NCBI RefSeq assembly: GCF_013377015.1
Contig: NZ_JACABA010000002.1
Span: 701,012 to 765,011, forward strand
Origin: Rhodopseudomonas sp.
GTDB lineage: Bacteria; Pseudomonadota; Alphaproteobacteria; Rhizobiales; Xanthobacteraceae
Direction: 5' to 3'
Length of the DNA stretch: 64,000 nucleotides
How positions within the stretch are numbered: the first letter of the stretch is position 1; each line of letters opens with the position of its first letter. The notes beneath the pieces were generated by a model that had not been told where the DNA came from, did not search any database, and saw only the letters and a program-made list of their open reading frames with translations. The translations under genes and the position numbers were made by a program. This document shows, piece by piece, positions 1 to 7,861 of the stretch.

Positions 1-914
1 TTGGCGAAGGATTCCGACAATTCGAAGAAGTCGCCCTCGTCGACGACTTTCAGGATCAGCTCCTTCATGTCGTAGGGCTTGTTCGGATTGTCCGGGATCA
101 GGGTGTCGAGCGAAAAATCCTCACGCTCGATGTCGTCGAAGCTCGGCCATTCCGGCACGCCGTCGGTCGAGTTCGACGGCAGGAAATCCAGCAGGCGCCG
201 CATCTGCAGCAGGGTCTCGACGTCGTTTTCGAAGGCACCGTCGGCAATCGACGAGCGGGTGGCGTGAATCGAGGCGCCGCCGAGCTCTTCCGCGGTGACC
301 ACTTCGTTGGTGACGGTCTTCACCACGTCGGGACCGGTGACGAACATGTAGCTGGTGTTCTTCACCATGAAGATGAAGTCGGTCATCGCCGGCGCGTAGA
401 CGTCGCCGCCGGCGCAGGGGCCCATGATGACGCTGATCTGCGGGATCACGCCCGAGGCCTGCACCACCCGGCGGAACACGTAGGAATAGCCCGCGAGCGC
501 CGCGACGCCCTCCTGGATCCGCGCGCCGCCGGCGTCATACAGGCCGATGATCGGCGCCCGCGCCTTCAGCGCCATGTCCTGGATCTTGGTGATCTTGGCG
601 GCATGGGTCTCCGACAGCGAGCCGCCGAACACTGTGAAGTCTTTCGCGAACACGAAGGTCTTGCGGCCGTTGACGGTGCCCCAGCCGGTGACGACGCCGT
701 CGCCGGGGATCTTGGAGTTCTCCATTCCGAATTCGGTCGAGCGATGCTGAACGAACATGTCCATCTCTTCGAACGAGTGCTTGTCGAGCAGCAGGTCAAT
801 GCGCTCGCGCGCGGTCAGCCTGCCGCGGTTGTGCTGCGCGTCGATGCGCTTCTCACCGCCGCCGAGTTTCGCCGCCGCCCGCCGATCGTCGAGTGCTTCC
901 AGGATGTGTTTCAT
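1..914 (-). CDS. pccB: Propionyl-CoA carboxylase beta chain, cut by the window edge
   Basis: Carboxyltransferase subunit of a biotin-dependent acyl-CoA carboxylase; it moves CO2 from carboxybiotin to propionyl-CoA to give methylmalonyl-CoA in the cytoplasm. About 304 N-terminal residues are visible of a family length near 510. Seen: a start MKHILEALDDRR, then KLGGGEKRID and GRLTARERIDLLLD, and later the glycine-rich stretches YDAGGARIQEG and MGPCAGGDVYAPAMTD that build the acyl-CoA and biotin sites. The ATG at 914 is the natural family start; only a short GGAG lies before it. Acetyl-CoA carboxylase beta and methylcrotonyl-CoA carboxylase beta are less likely, because the N-terminus and the QEGVAALAGYS stretch match the PccB type. 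The C-terminal half lies outside the window. Confidence 0.93.
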   Translation of the reverse strand, partial: MKHILEALDDRRAAAKLGGGEKRIDAQHNRGRLTARERIDLLLDKHSFEEMDMFVQHRSTEFGMENSKIPGDGVVTGWGTVNGRKTFVFAKDFTVFGGSLSETHAAKITKIQDMALKARAPIIGLYDAGGARIQEGVAALAGYSYVFRRVVQASGVIPQISVIMGPCAGGDVYAPAMTDFIFMVKNTSYMFVTGPDVVKTVTNEVVTAEELGGASIHATRSSIADGAFENDVETLLQMRRLLDFLPSNSTDGVPEWPSFDDIEREDFSLDTLIPDNPNKPYDMKELILKVVDEGDFFELSESFA

Positions 915-1209
915 GTGCTCCAGCCGCGCTATTGGTGTCGTTTGTCCCGCCGCATGCGTGCCCCGGTTTTGCCGGGTTCGCCGCAACAATCAAGGCTTTC
1001 TAACACGGGGTATTCAAGTGTGGAAACGCTGTTGCGGCCGTCCCGGATAGCCAATTCGGCCGATTGCTGCGACGGCTTCGCGGTCACCGGACACCGCGGC
1101 GCGGCGCGGCAGGCCGTGCCTTTCAAAACTGCATCGCATCGCTGCGCCAACGCCATGGCGCAGCGCAGCGATGCGCCCTATATCGCAAGTCCGCGCAGGA
1201 GGACCACGC
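915..1209. other. Intergenic region between divergent genes
   Basis: About 295 bases between the pccB start (minus) and the DUF4260-like gene (plus). It should hold both promoters. I see no convincing -35/-10 pair and no repeat. Confidence 0.5.
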
Positions 1210-1635
1210 ATGATCGCCAACCCGACAATCCCGACCAGTGCCGGCGCGGTCAGCGGCGGCGTCCGCACGCTGATGCGGCTGGAAGGCGCGGCGTTGTTCT
1301 TCGGCCCGTCGCTGTTCTATCTGATCTCGGATGCGCCCTGGGAGCTGTACGCGCTGCTGTTCTTCGCCCCGGACCTCGGCCTGCTCGGCTATCTGATCGG
1401 CCCGCGGACCGGCGCGATCACCTACAATGCGCTGCATTCCACCATCGGCCCGCTGCTGCTGGCGGCCGCCGGCGTGATCCTGCTGTGGCCGAGTGCCGGC
1501 CCGATCGCGCTGATCTGGCTGGCGCATATCGGCTTCGACCGGGTGTTCGGCTTCGGCCTGAAATATGCCGCCGGCTTCAAGCTCACCCATCTCGGCCGAC
1601 TCGGCAGGGACATGGGGAACTCGCATTCTGATTGA
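1210..1635 (+). CDS. DUF4260-like small integral membrane protein
   Basis: Predicted 141-residue inner-membrane protein of unknown function. The start is fixed by AGGAGG at 1197-1202, seven bases before the ATG at 1210; an upstream in-frame ATG at 1171 lacks such a site. Visible hydrophobic segments cover roughly residues 22-37, 42-60, 72-92 and 97-115, separated by polar turns that include DLGLLGYLIGPRTGA and HIGFDRVFGFGLKY. This layout of about four helices, with a conserved G(F/L)DR-xxGxGLKY stretch near the C-terminus, is what I know of the DUF4260 family. No catalytic motif is apparent. The gene stands alone, converging on the beta-lactamase gene. Confidence 0.75.
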   Translation: MIANPTIPTSAGAVSGGVRTLMRLEGAALFFGPSLFYLISDAPWELYALLFFAPDLGLLGYLIGPRTGAITYNALHSTIGPLLLAAAGVILLWPSAGPIALIWLAHIGFDRVFGFGLKYAAGFKLTHLGRLGRDMGNSHSD

Positions 1636-1676
1636 GCATGATCCCGAAAACCGGCAAGCACTTTTCGGGATTATGC
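1636..1676. repeat. Short palindrome between convergent genes
   Basis: GCATGATCCCGAAAA (1636-1650) is mirrored by TTTTCGGGATTATGC (1662-1676) with one mismatch and an 11-base loop. It starts one base after the DUF4260-like stop codon and ends seven bases before the beta-lactamase stop. It may end transcription from both sides. Similar GCATGATC...GATCATGC palindromes are common between genes in this bacterial group. Confidence 0.7.
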
Positions 1677-1682
1677 CCTCAC

Positions 1683-2501
1683 TCACAGCGCGCCGATCTC
1701 GGCGAGGCATTGCTGCGCCAGCGTCATCCGCAAGCCGATATGGCTCGGTTCGCGGACGTCGAGGTTGAGCGCGAACACGGTCTGCTCCTTGCCCTTCTCG
1801 GCCCAGCCGACCAGCCAGCCCAGCGACGGTTTGCCGAGCTCGGCGCCGAGCAACCCGCTCTTGGCGCGGATGATCGCGTCGCCGACCTTGGTCACCGGCA
1901 GGATGTCGCGCACCAGATCCTGGCTGCGTTTGGAGATCGGCAGCGCGCCGCGCCGCAACCGGTCGAGGAAATCGATCTGCTGGATCGGATCGATCCGCAA
2001 ATCGCCGGTGAGCCAGAACTGATCGATGCCGCCGCCGATGCGGCGATTGCCGTAGTCCAGAAGCTCGACATATTTCTGCATCCGCTCGGGGCCGATCCGG
2101 CGCGCGATCTCCTGATACACCGGCACCGCTGAGGCGGCGATCGCGCTGCGCAGCGTGTGGTCGCGATTCCACGCTTCGATACTGCGCGTGACGCCGTCCC
2201 ACTTGAACACGTCCTTGTCAGGATCGCCGACCACGCCAGTTTCCAGCGCGATCAGCGAGTTCGGAATCTTGAAGGTCGAGGCCGGCAGAAACCCCTGCCC
2301 CGACCGCTCGGTGTCGCTGGCGATGATCAGATAGTCGTCGGTCTTATAGCCGACGAAAGTGCCGACGGTGCCTTCGTCGGCAAACCGCTTGGCGAGACTG
2401 CCGCGAATCTCGCTGCGCGGTGGCGCCACCTCGGCGACAAGCCGCGACGGCAGCAGCGCGGCCGCAGCGCAGAGCCCGAGAGCGTGACGGCGAGTGATCA
2501 T
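1683..2501 (-). CDS. Class D (OXA-type) serine beta-lactamase
   Basis: Periplasmic enzyme that opens the beta-lactam ring through a serine acyl-enzyme. From the ATG at 2501 the product has 272 residues. All class D motifs are present: S-T-F-K (residues 75-78, catalytic Ser and Lys), S-A-V (124-126), Y-G-N (150-152) and K-S-G (214-216). The N-terminus ITRRHALGLCAAAALL is an export signal with paired arginines, so Tat export is possible. An in-frame ATG at 2546 would add 15 residues before the signal; neither start has a strong ribosome site, and 2501 places the signal at the true N-terminus. There are no mobile elements nearby and the base composition matches its neighbours, so this looks like a resident chromosomal enzyme. 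Its substrate range cannot be read from sequence. Confidence 0.9.
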   Translation of the reverse strand: MITRRHALGLCAAAALLPSRLVAEVAPPRSEIRGSLAKRFADEGTVGTFVGYKTDDYLIIASDTERSGQGFLPASTFKIPNSLIALETGVVGDPDKDVFKWDGVTRSIEAWNRDHTLRSAIAASAVPVYQEIARRIGPERMQKYVELLDYGNRRIGGGIDQFWLTGDLRIDPIQQIDFLDRLRRGALPISKRSQDLVRDILPVTKVGDAIIRAKSGLLGAELGKPSLGWLVGWAEKGKEQTVFALNLDVREPSHIGLRMTLAQQCLAEIGAL

Positions 2502-2609
2502 CGTGGCACCGTGCGTTGTGAGGAGATTGAGGATGTCGCGAGGCATCGTGGTGAAACGATGACGCCGCTAACTGAACTTCGGGCGTGTCGCTAACCTATC
2601 ACGCTCGAT

Positions 2610-2726
2610 GTCATTCCGGGGCGCGAGCCCACCGGGCGAGCGAACCCGGAATCTTGCGGCAAGGCCAAGCGCTTCAGCGAGATTCCGGGTTCGCTCACAG
2701 CGGAGCTGTTCGCGCCCCGGAATGAC
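2610..2726. repeat. Nested palindromic repeat, GTCATTCCGGGGCG family, copy 1
   Basis: Two perfect 17-bp inverted repeats are nested: an outer pair at 2610-2626 and 2710-2726, and an inner pair at 2638-2654 and 2680-2696. The whole unit can fold into a long stem. A second member with the same outer and inner cores lies at 11845-11981. It sits between the beta-lactamase gene and the flagellar pair. Confidence 0.85.
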
Positions 2727-2768
2727 GCCGTACTTGGTGTCGCGCGCACAACTCACTGCAACGATGAT

Positions 2769-3032
2769 CTACCGCGCCCGCCCCGACAGCCGCAGTACGA
2801 ACACCAGCACTTCTGCCACCGCCTTGTACAGCTCGGCCGGGATTTCGTCGCCGAGCTCGACATTGGACAGCGCGCCGGCCAGCACCTCGTTTTCCTCGAT
2901 CGGAATGTCGTGCGCCTTCGCCACTTCGATGATCTTGGCGCCGATCGTGCCTTTGCCCTTGGCGACGACGCGCGGCGCGCCGGAGTGATCGTAGTGCAGC
3001 GCGACCGCGAGTTGATTCTTGTCCACGGTCAT
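2769..3032 (-). CDS. Stand-alone FlhB C-terminal domain protein (FhlB type)
   Basis: An 87-residue cytoplasmic protein matching the C-terminal switch domain of FlhB/YscU, the export-gate component that changes substrate class in flagellar and type III secretion. Seen: LAVALHYD, then APRVVAKGKG, and later ENEVLAGAL...GDEIPAELYKAVAEVL, the order found in FlhB after its self-cleavage site. The NPTH cleavage tetrapeptide is absent; the product starts about where the cleaved fragment would. Its ATG overlaps the stop of the upstream FliK-like gene in ATGA, so the two are translationally coupled, in keeping with a shared role in hook-length control and export switching. Full-length FlhB is not in the window. 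Confidence 0.88.
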   Translation of the reverse strand: MTVDKNQLAVALHYDHSGAPRVVAKGKGTIGAKIIEVAKAHDIPIEENEVLAGALSNVELGDEIPAELYKAVAEVLVFVLRLSGRAR

Positions 3033-4819
3033 AGCGCGCGGTCCAGGAAATGGCCGGCCGGGGCCGGCGCGGCCTGGGTCGGCGCGCCGTCGCGGATCAC
3101 GATATCGCCGGGCTGCAAGTCGGCGCGGACGAGCGCCTGGCTGAGTTGCGCGGCGCCGTCGCGCAATTGCGCCGCGGTGGCGGGCCGCTCGGCCCAGATC
3201 CGCACCGAAGTCTTGTCGCCGATCAGCGCGACCAGCGCATGCACCGGGCCGGCTGGCTCGACATCGAGCGAGAACCGCGCGCGCCACACCGGCTTGGCGG
3301 CGCCGCCGTCCTTGCCGCTGTCGTCCTTGTCGCGCGCAATCTCGAATTGCGCGATCGCGGTGCCGTGCGGCGTCGCGAACGGGATCTCGAAACTCCAGCG
3401 CGGCTGCGACAGTTCCAGCCGCGGCTGTGCGGCCTCGCCACGATCCGGCAATGACGCCACTTGCAGCAAGGTCTGCCGCGCCAGCGCACCGTCGGTTTCG
3501 GTCAGCAGATGGTGCAGCGTCGCCTCGAGCGGCGAATGCGCCACCAGCGTCGCCGGCATCACCGGCTGCGCAGTCGGCAGCGCGCCGGCGATCGGCGGCG
3601 GCGGAATGTTGGTGCGGGCGACATCGGAATCGTCGGCTTTGGCCATCCGCGCCCCGGCCACACCGGGCAGCAGCGACAGCATCAGACCATTGTTGAGCAC
3701 CAACCGCGACAGGGTTCCGGCCGCCTGCGGATTGGCCTGGATCGCCTCCTGCAACTGGCTCAGCGCCGCGCTACTCGCCGCCGTGCGAGCGGCAGCATCG
3801 GCCGGCGGCGGCGCCGGCGACATCACCTGGCTCGCCGGATTGGAGACGCCGATCTGTTCGAGCGCGCTCAACACCGCTTGAATCGATGCGCCGGATGCCG
3901 CGGTCGTGGCAGCAGCCAGCGGCGCCAGCGTTGGTGACGCAGTGGTCGGTAGTTCGGGCGCTACAATAACCTCCGGCACAACGGTTGCCCCTGGCAACGC
4001 CGCTGGCGCAGCAGCAACCGATGGCGCAGCCTTCCCCGTGATCGCGTTCGCCAGCGCCGCCGCGGTCGGCGACGGCGTTGCGACCGACGGCGCGGCGATG
4101 CCGTTCAGTGAGGTCGTCAGCACCTGACGCAGCACGATCAGCGCAGCCTTCAGATCGGGGATCGAAGCCGACGGCACCGATCCGGAGGCCAATGAGGCCT
4201 CGAGAAACAGGCCGGAACTCTGGAACGCGCGCTTGATGTCCGCGCCGCTGAGATTGCTGTCGAGGCTCGGGCGCTGCACCAGCAATTGCGCCACCGCCTG
4301 TTGCAGTTTCGGCGGCAGGCCGCTCAATGAAGCGGCGACGTCGAGATTGGCAAACAGCGGCGCCAGGCTGGTCTGCTGGGTCGCGGCGGTCTGCGCAGCG
4401 ACAGTGACCGCGACGGCCTGCTGCGGCGTCAGCTGATTGGCCGTCGGAACGATACTCGGCGCGGCCAGCGCGGTGGTGATGACGACGGCCTGCGGCCCCA
4501 GCGTGACGCTGTCGAGCGCCGCGCCGGCATTGGCGAGGGCCGGATTGACCGCCGCGCTGCTCTGCTGGTTGACCACCGCAAGGCGAATGCCGTTGCCGTC
4601 CGGTGCCTGCGACACCGCGAGCTGCAAGGTCTGGCCGGCCTGAAGCGGGATTTGCGAGCCGACCTCGAGCGTCTGGCCGCCGATCGCGATCCGCACCTGG
4701 TCATTGCCGAGCAGCGCCAGAACCTTGGCCTGGATCACCGATCCCGGCTGCAGCACGACGTCGGTCGCCACCCCCTGCGGAGCGGTGATCGTCAGGTTCG
4801 GATTGATGGAAATCGGCAT
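3029..4819 (-). CDS. FliK-like flagellar hook-length control protein
   Basis: A 596-residue Ala/Pro/Thr-rich protein. Residues 1 to about 80 form a compact N-terminal part with strands such as VIQAKVLALLGNDQVRIAIGG. Residues about 80-420 are low-complexity and probably extended, as expected for a molecular ruler. The last 170 residues look like the Flg_hook domain: paired strands WSFEIPFATPHG and ARFSLDVEPAGPVHALVAL, then a helix and GDIVIRDG. FliK proteins measure hook length and signal the FlhB switch, which fits the overlapping FlhB-domain gene downstream. Sequence identity in FliK is always low, so the call rests on architecture and the neighbour. No other flagellar genes are visible. Confidence 0.8.
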   Translation of the reverse strand: MPISINPNLTITAPQGVATDVVLQPGSVIQAKVLALLGNDQVRIAIGGQTLEVGSQIPLQAGQTLQLAVSQAPDGNGIRLAVVNQQSSAAVNPALANAGAALDSVTLGPQAVVITTALAAPSIVPTANQLTPQQAVAVTVAAQTAATQQTSLAPLFANLDVAASLSGLPPKLQQAVAQLLVQRPSLDSNLSGADIKRAFQSSGLFLEASLASGSVPSASIPDLKAALIVLRQVLTTSLNGIAAPSVATPSPTAAALANAITGKAAPSVAAAPAALPGATVVPEVIVAPELPTTASPTLAPLAAATTAASGASIQAVLSALEQIGVSNPASQVMSPAPPPADAAARTAASSAALSQLQEAIQANPQAAGTLSRLVLNNGLMLSLLPGVAGARMAKADDSDVARTNIPPPPIAGALPTAQPVMPATLVAHSPLEATLHHLLTETDGALARQTLLQVASLPDRGEAAQPRLELSQPRWSFEIPFATPHGTAIAQFEIARDKDDSGKDGGAAKPVWRARFSLDVEPAGPVHALVALIGDKTSVRIWAERPATAAQLRDGAAQLSQALVRADLQPGDIVIRDGAPTQAAPAPAGHFLDRAL

Positions 4820-4878
4820 CGATTTTCACTTCGCCGCGCGAGGTTCGGCCAGCCTAATCCCTTGTCGTAAACCTCTCG

Positions 4879-5664
4879 TTAACCGATGCGCGCGCCCAGC
4901 GTCTTCAGCACCCGCGCCGCGGCGGCGAAATCGACCTGTTTGGCGGCGCGGCGGGCCGCCACCTCCTCGTCGATGCCCCATTGGGCGATGTTCCAGTCCT
5001 CGTCGACATGGGCCGCGGCCCAGACCTGGTCGGGATCGAGCACGCCATGGGTCAGCGCCAGCCCCAGCAGCGCCGAGCCGGTGATGGTCGTCACCACATG
5101 GAACGCCGCGATCGACCACGGATCGCTCGGCAACGCCGCGCGCGCGCCGGCGACCGCGGGCTCCGGCTGGCGGACATGGACGATGCCTTCGGCGAGAATG
5201 AAGTGCGCGCCCAGCGTATCGGCGGCCCAGAACAGCACCGGGTCCCACAGCTTGGCCTCGCGCGCCACCAGCGCCTCGGGATGGCTGGCGCGATAGAACA
5301 ACAGATCGGATTCGAAATATCTGGCGACGTCGTCCGTCACCGCGTCAACGCGCTCGACCACCGCGTCGACCACGCTGTTGGCCAACCGCGTCAGCGGCAT
5401 CGTGGTCGGATTGATCAGCTCGGGCTGCGCCTGCCATTCCGCGGCGATCGCCTCGGCGATGCTGCGGTCGGGCGCCGCAAGGGCGCGCCGCGACGGCGTG
5501 CGCACCGTCTTGCCATCGAGCGTAATGGCAAAGCCGGATTCGGTCTCGGCCACACCGGCCGTGCTGTAGAACCGCTTGAGCTGCGGGCCGCGCGTCGAGC
5601 GCCGCACCATCTCCTCGGGATCGAGCATCGATTTGCCGGCGACCTCGTCGAACAATTCACGCAT
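4879..5664 (-). CDS. ATP12-family F1-ATPase assembly chaperone
   Basis: Predicted 261-residue homologue of mitochondrial Atp12, which binds the F1 alpha subunit during ATP synthase assembly. Seen: RFY..AGV followed by ITLDGKTVRTPSRR, then AIAAEWQAQ...INPTTMPLTRLANSVVD, then DLLFYRA and WDPVLFWAADTLG, and a C-terminal helix WGIDEEVAARR. These are the ordered hallmarks of the family in alphaproteobacteria and mitochondria. The start is taken at the ATG at 5664; a GTG at 5676 would add four residues, and no strong ribosome site separates them. It follows the small secreted-protein gene by 31 bases on the same strand. Confidence 0.9.
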   Translation of the reverse strand: MRELFDEVAGKSMLDPEEMVRRSTRGPQLKRFYSTAGVAETESGFAITLDGKTVRTPSRRALAAPDRSIAEAIAAEWQAQPELINPTTMPLTRLANSVVDAVVERVDAVTDDVARYFESDLLFYRASHPEALVAREAKLWDPVLFWAADTLGAHFILAEGIVHVRQPEPAVAGARAALPSDPWSIAAFHVVTTITGSALLGLALTHGVLDPDQVWAAAHVDEDWNIAQWGIDEEVAARRAAKQVDFAAAARVLKTLGARIG

Positions 5665-5695
5665 GGTCTTGCTCACAACTCGCTGTTGGTACGGG

Positions 5696-6016
5696 TCACT
5701 GATTGGCGCAGGCGCGCGAATGGGTCGCGCGGTCGGCTGGATCCCATCCGGCAGCGGCGCCATCGTCCAGGCATTTGCTGACCCGGTCGCCGAACGAACC
5801 GCGCTTTTGCAGACGCGCGCTCGGGCGCTGCGGCGGCGCATCCAGCTGCGGCACCACCGGCACCTCGATCTTCGGCGGCGGCGGCGCGGGCGGCGGCGGC
5901 ATCGCGGTCGGCGGCGGCACCAGAATCTGCGCGCTGGCGCCGACCGGAAGCGCCAGCCAGAAGCACACCCCGATCGCCATCACCACGTGTCGCATCATCA
6001 GAGTCTGACTCATCAT
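5696..6016 (-). CDS. Small secreted proline-rich protein
   Basis: A 106-residue product of unknown function. Residues 1-29 are a signal peptide: a hydrophobic core VVMAIGVCFWLALPV ends in GASAQ, a good signal peptidase I site. A proline-rich stretch follows (LVPPPTAMPPPPAPPPP), then a small C-terminal domain with two cysteines (SKCLDDGAAAGWDPADR and SRACANQ) that could form a periplasmic disulfide. Later in-frame Met codons (6013, 5998) could also start it. It lies 31 bases upstream of the ATP12 gene and may share its transcript. The Cys-terminal segment resembles small exported proteins I know from Bradyrhizobiaceae, none with a known role. Confidence 0.75.
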   Translation of the reverse strand: MMSQTLMMRHVVMAIGVCFWLALPVGASAQILVPPPTAMPPPPAPPPPKIEVPVVPQLDAPPQRPSARLQKRGSFGDRVSKCLDDGAAAGWDPADRATHSRACANQ

Positions 6017-6042
6017 GCGTTCAAGACATCAAACCGCTTGAG

Positions 6043-6167
6043 TTCGTCATTGCGAGGAGCGAAGCGACGAAGCAATCCAGGGTCGAACGCGATGCCGGCA
6101 CGAATTGCCCCTGGATTGCTTCACTGTCGGGCGCCGCTTCGCGCCGCCCTCGGCTCGCAATGACGAA
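6043..6167. repeat. Nested palindromic repeat, TCGTCATTGCGAG family
   Basis: Outer 14-bp perfect inverted repeat at 6043-6056 and 6154-6167; inner 14-bp perfect inverted repeat GAAGCAATCCAGGG at 6069-6082 and CCCTGGATTGCTTC at 6109-6122. A lone right half of the same element occurs at 63757-63815. It lies between the pseudouridine synthase gene and the small secreted-protein gene. Confidence 0.85.
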
Positions 6168-6204
6168 AGACATGTCGGCATCGCGCGCGGCAAGCGCAAG
6201 GCGA

Positions 6205-7818
6205 TCACTCCTCCGGCGCATTGTCGATCGGGTCGAACCGGTCGGCTTCGAGGCCGAGCAGGTTCCAGCTTTGCAGCATGTGCGGCGGCAGCGGCGCGGT
6301 GACGTCGATGGTGCCGCCGCGCGGATGCGGGATCACGATGCGGCGCGCCAGCAGATGCAGTCGATTCTGCAAACCGCCGGGCAACTGCCAGTTTTCCTTG
6401 TTGAAATATTTCGGATCGCCGACGATGGCGTGGCCGATATGGGCCATGTGGGCGCGCAGCTGATGGGTGCGGCCGGTCACCGGTTTCAGCGACACCCAGG
6501 CCAGCTTCTGCGCCGAGGTTTCCACCACCGCGTAGTAGGTCACTGCGTGGCTGGCGCCCTCGTCGCCATGCTGGGCGACCCGCATGATGGTGTCGTCCTC
6601 GCTCTCCTCCTTGGCGAGGTAGGTCGAGATCCGGCCCTGCTTCGGCTTCGGCACCCCGGCGACTAGCGCCCAGTAGATTTTTCGCGCCGAGCGTTCGCGG
6701 AACGAGCCGGTGAGTTTGGTCGCGGCGAAGCGGGTCTTGGCGATCAACAGGCAGCCGGCGGTTTCCTTGTCGAGACGATGAACCAGGCGCGGCTTCTGGC
6801 CCTTGGCGTCGCGCATCACCTCCAGCATCATGTCGACATGGCGCGTGGTGCCGCTGCCGCCCTGCACCGCGAGGCCGGCCGGCTTGTTCAGCACCATGAC
6901 GTCGGCGTCCTCGTAGAGGATCATCGCCTTCAGCGCGTCGAGCGTCTTTTGCGCGGCCTCGGAGAGTTCGCCGCCGCCGGCCTTCGGGGTATCGAGCTTG
7001 AGCGGCGGAATCCGCACGCTCTGACCTTCTTCCAGCCGGTCCTTGGAGTCAGCGCGCTTGCCGTTGACGCGCAGCTCGCCCTTCCGGACGATGCGCTGGA
7101 TGTGGGAGAACGACAGGCCGGGAAAGCGGCCCTCGAGGAAGCGATCGACCCGCATGCCGTTCTCGTCCGGCGTCACCAGCACGGTCTCGACCTTGGTCGG
7201 CAGCGGCGCCGGCTCGGCGACGATCTTCGGCTCCGGCACGAAAGTCTCGGGATCGAACGGCGGACGCTCACGCTTGGGCTCGCGCCGGGGCGCGCGCGGC
7301 GCCGCACCCTCGCGCAGCGGCTTGCCGCGGAAGCCGGCGGACCGTTCTTGGCGCGGCGCGCGCTCGGCGCGGTCGAAACGCTCCGGCCGCTCAGTGCGGT
7401 CCGGCCGCTCGCCGGCCCGCGCGCGCGGCGGCCGTGCGCTCATCGGCCGGTCGGAATTGGTGCGCCCTGCCTTGGCGCGATCGCCGAACGACGCCCGCGC
7501 CGCCTTGGGGCGATCGCCAAAGGGGCGATCGGCGCTGGGACGCTCCGAGCGTTCGAACCGCTCCGGGCGCTCGGCGCGTTGCGGCCGTTCGGCGCGCTCG
7601 AACCGCTCGGAGCTGCGCTCGCGCGGCGGCCGCGCCGCCACCGGCCGATCGCCGCGGCCCGGCTTGGCGCCGAACGACGGACGCTCGCCGGCGGAACGCG
7701 CGGTCTTGCCCTTGGCGTGCGCCGGCTTGGCGCCGCGCTCGCCTTTGCTGCGGTCGCTTTTGCCGCGGTCGCCGCCGGAGCCGCGTTTAGCGAGAGGTTT
7801 CTTGACGCGACGGCCCAT
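6205..7818 (-). CDS. RluA-family pseudouridine synthase with long Arg-rich N-terminal extension
   Basis: A 537-residue enzyme predicted to isomerise uridine in large-subunit rRNA. Residues 1 to about 205 are a low-complexity, strongly basic extension rich in Arg, Ser, Glu, Gly and Pro, with repeats such as RPERFERSERP. Then come an S4 RNA-binding domain (about 215-275, FSHIQRIVRKGELRVNGKR) and the catalytic domain. The signature HRLDKETAG starts at His347, with the catalytic Asp at 350; GRTHQLRAHMAHIGHAIVGDP closes the active site. RluC/RluD relatives are typically near 320 residues, so the extra length is the N-terminus. Which rRNA uridines it modifies cannot be read here. It lies downstream of a strong promoter and a folded leader-like region. 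Confidence 0.93.
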   Translation of the reverse strand: MGRRVKKPLAKRGSGGDRGKSDRSKGERGAKPAHAKGKTARSAGERPSFGAKPGRGDRPVAARPPRERSSERFERAERPQRAERPERFERSERPSADRPFGDRPKAARASFGDRAKAGRTNSDRPMSARPPRARAGERPDRTERPERFDRAERAPRQERSAGFRGKPLREGAAPRAPRREPKRERPPFDPETFVPEPKIVAEPAPLPTKVETVLVTPDENGMRVDRFLEGRFPGLSFSHIQRIVRKGELRVNGKRADSKDRLEEGQSVRIPPLKLDTPKAGGGELSEAAQKTLDALKAMILYEDADVMVLNKPAGLAVQGGSGTTRHVDMMLEVMRDAKGQKPRLVHRLDKETAGCLLIAKTRFAATKLTGSFRERSARKIYWALVAGVPKPKQGRISTYLAKEESEDDTIMRVAQHGDEGASHAVTYYAVVETSAQKLAWVSLKPVTGRTHQLRAHMAHIGHAIVGDPKYFNKENWQLPGGLQNRLHLLARRIVIPHPRGGTIDVTAPLPPHMLQSWNLLGLEADRFDPIDNAPEE

Positions 7819-7861
7819 GGTCTGGCTCCGGAGGAAGCGTGTGCGTAGCGCAAAAGCCGCT

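Noticed and set aside
264..1631. Long plus-strand open frame across the pccB region
   Set aside because: It lies antisense to a clear carboxyltransferase gene and in another frame over the DUF4260-like gene; its composition is that of a shadow frame in high-GC DNA.
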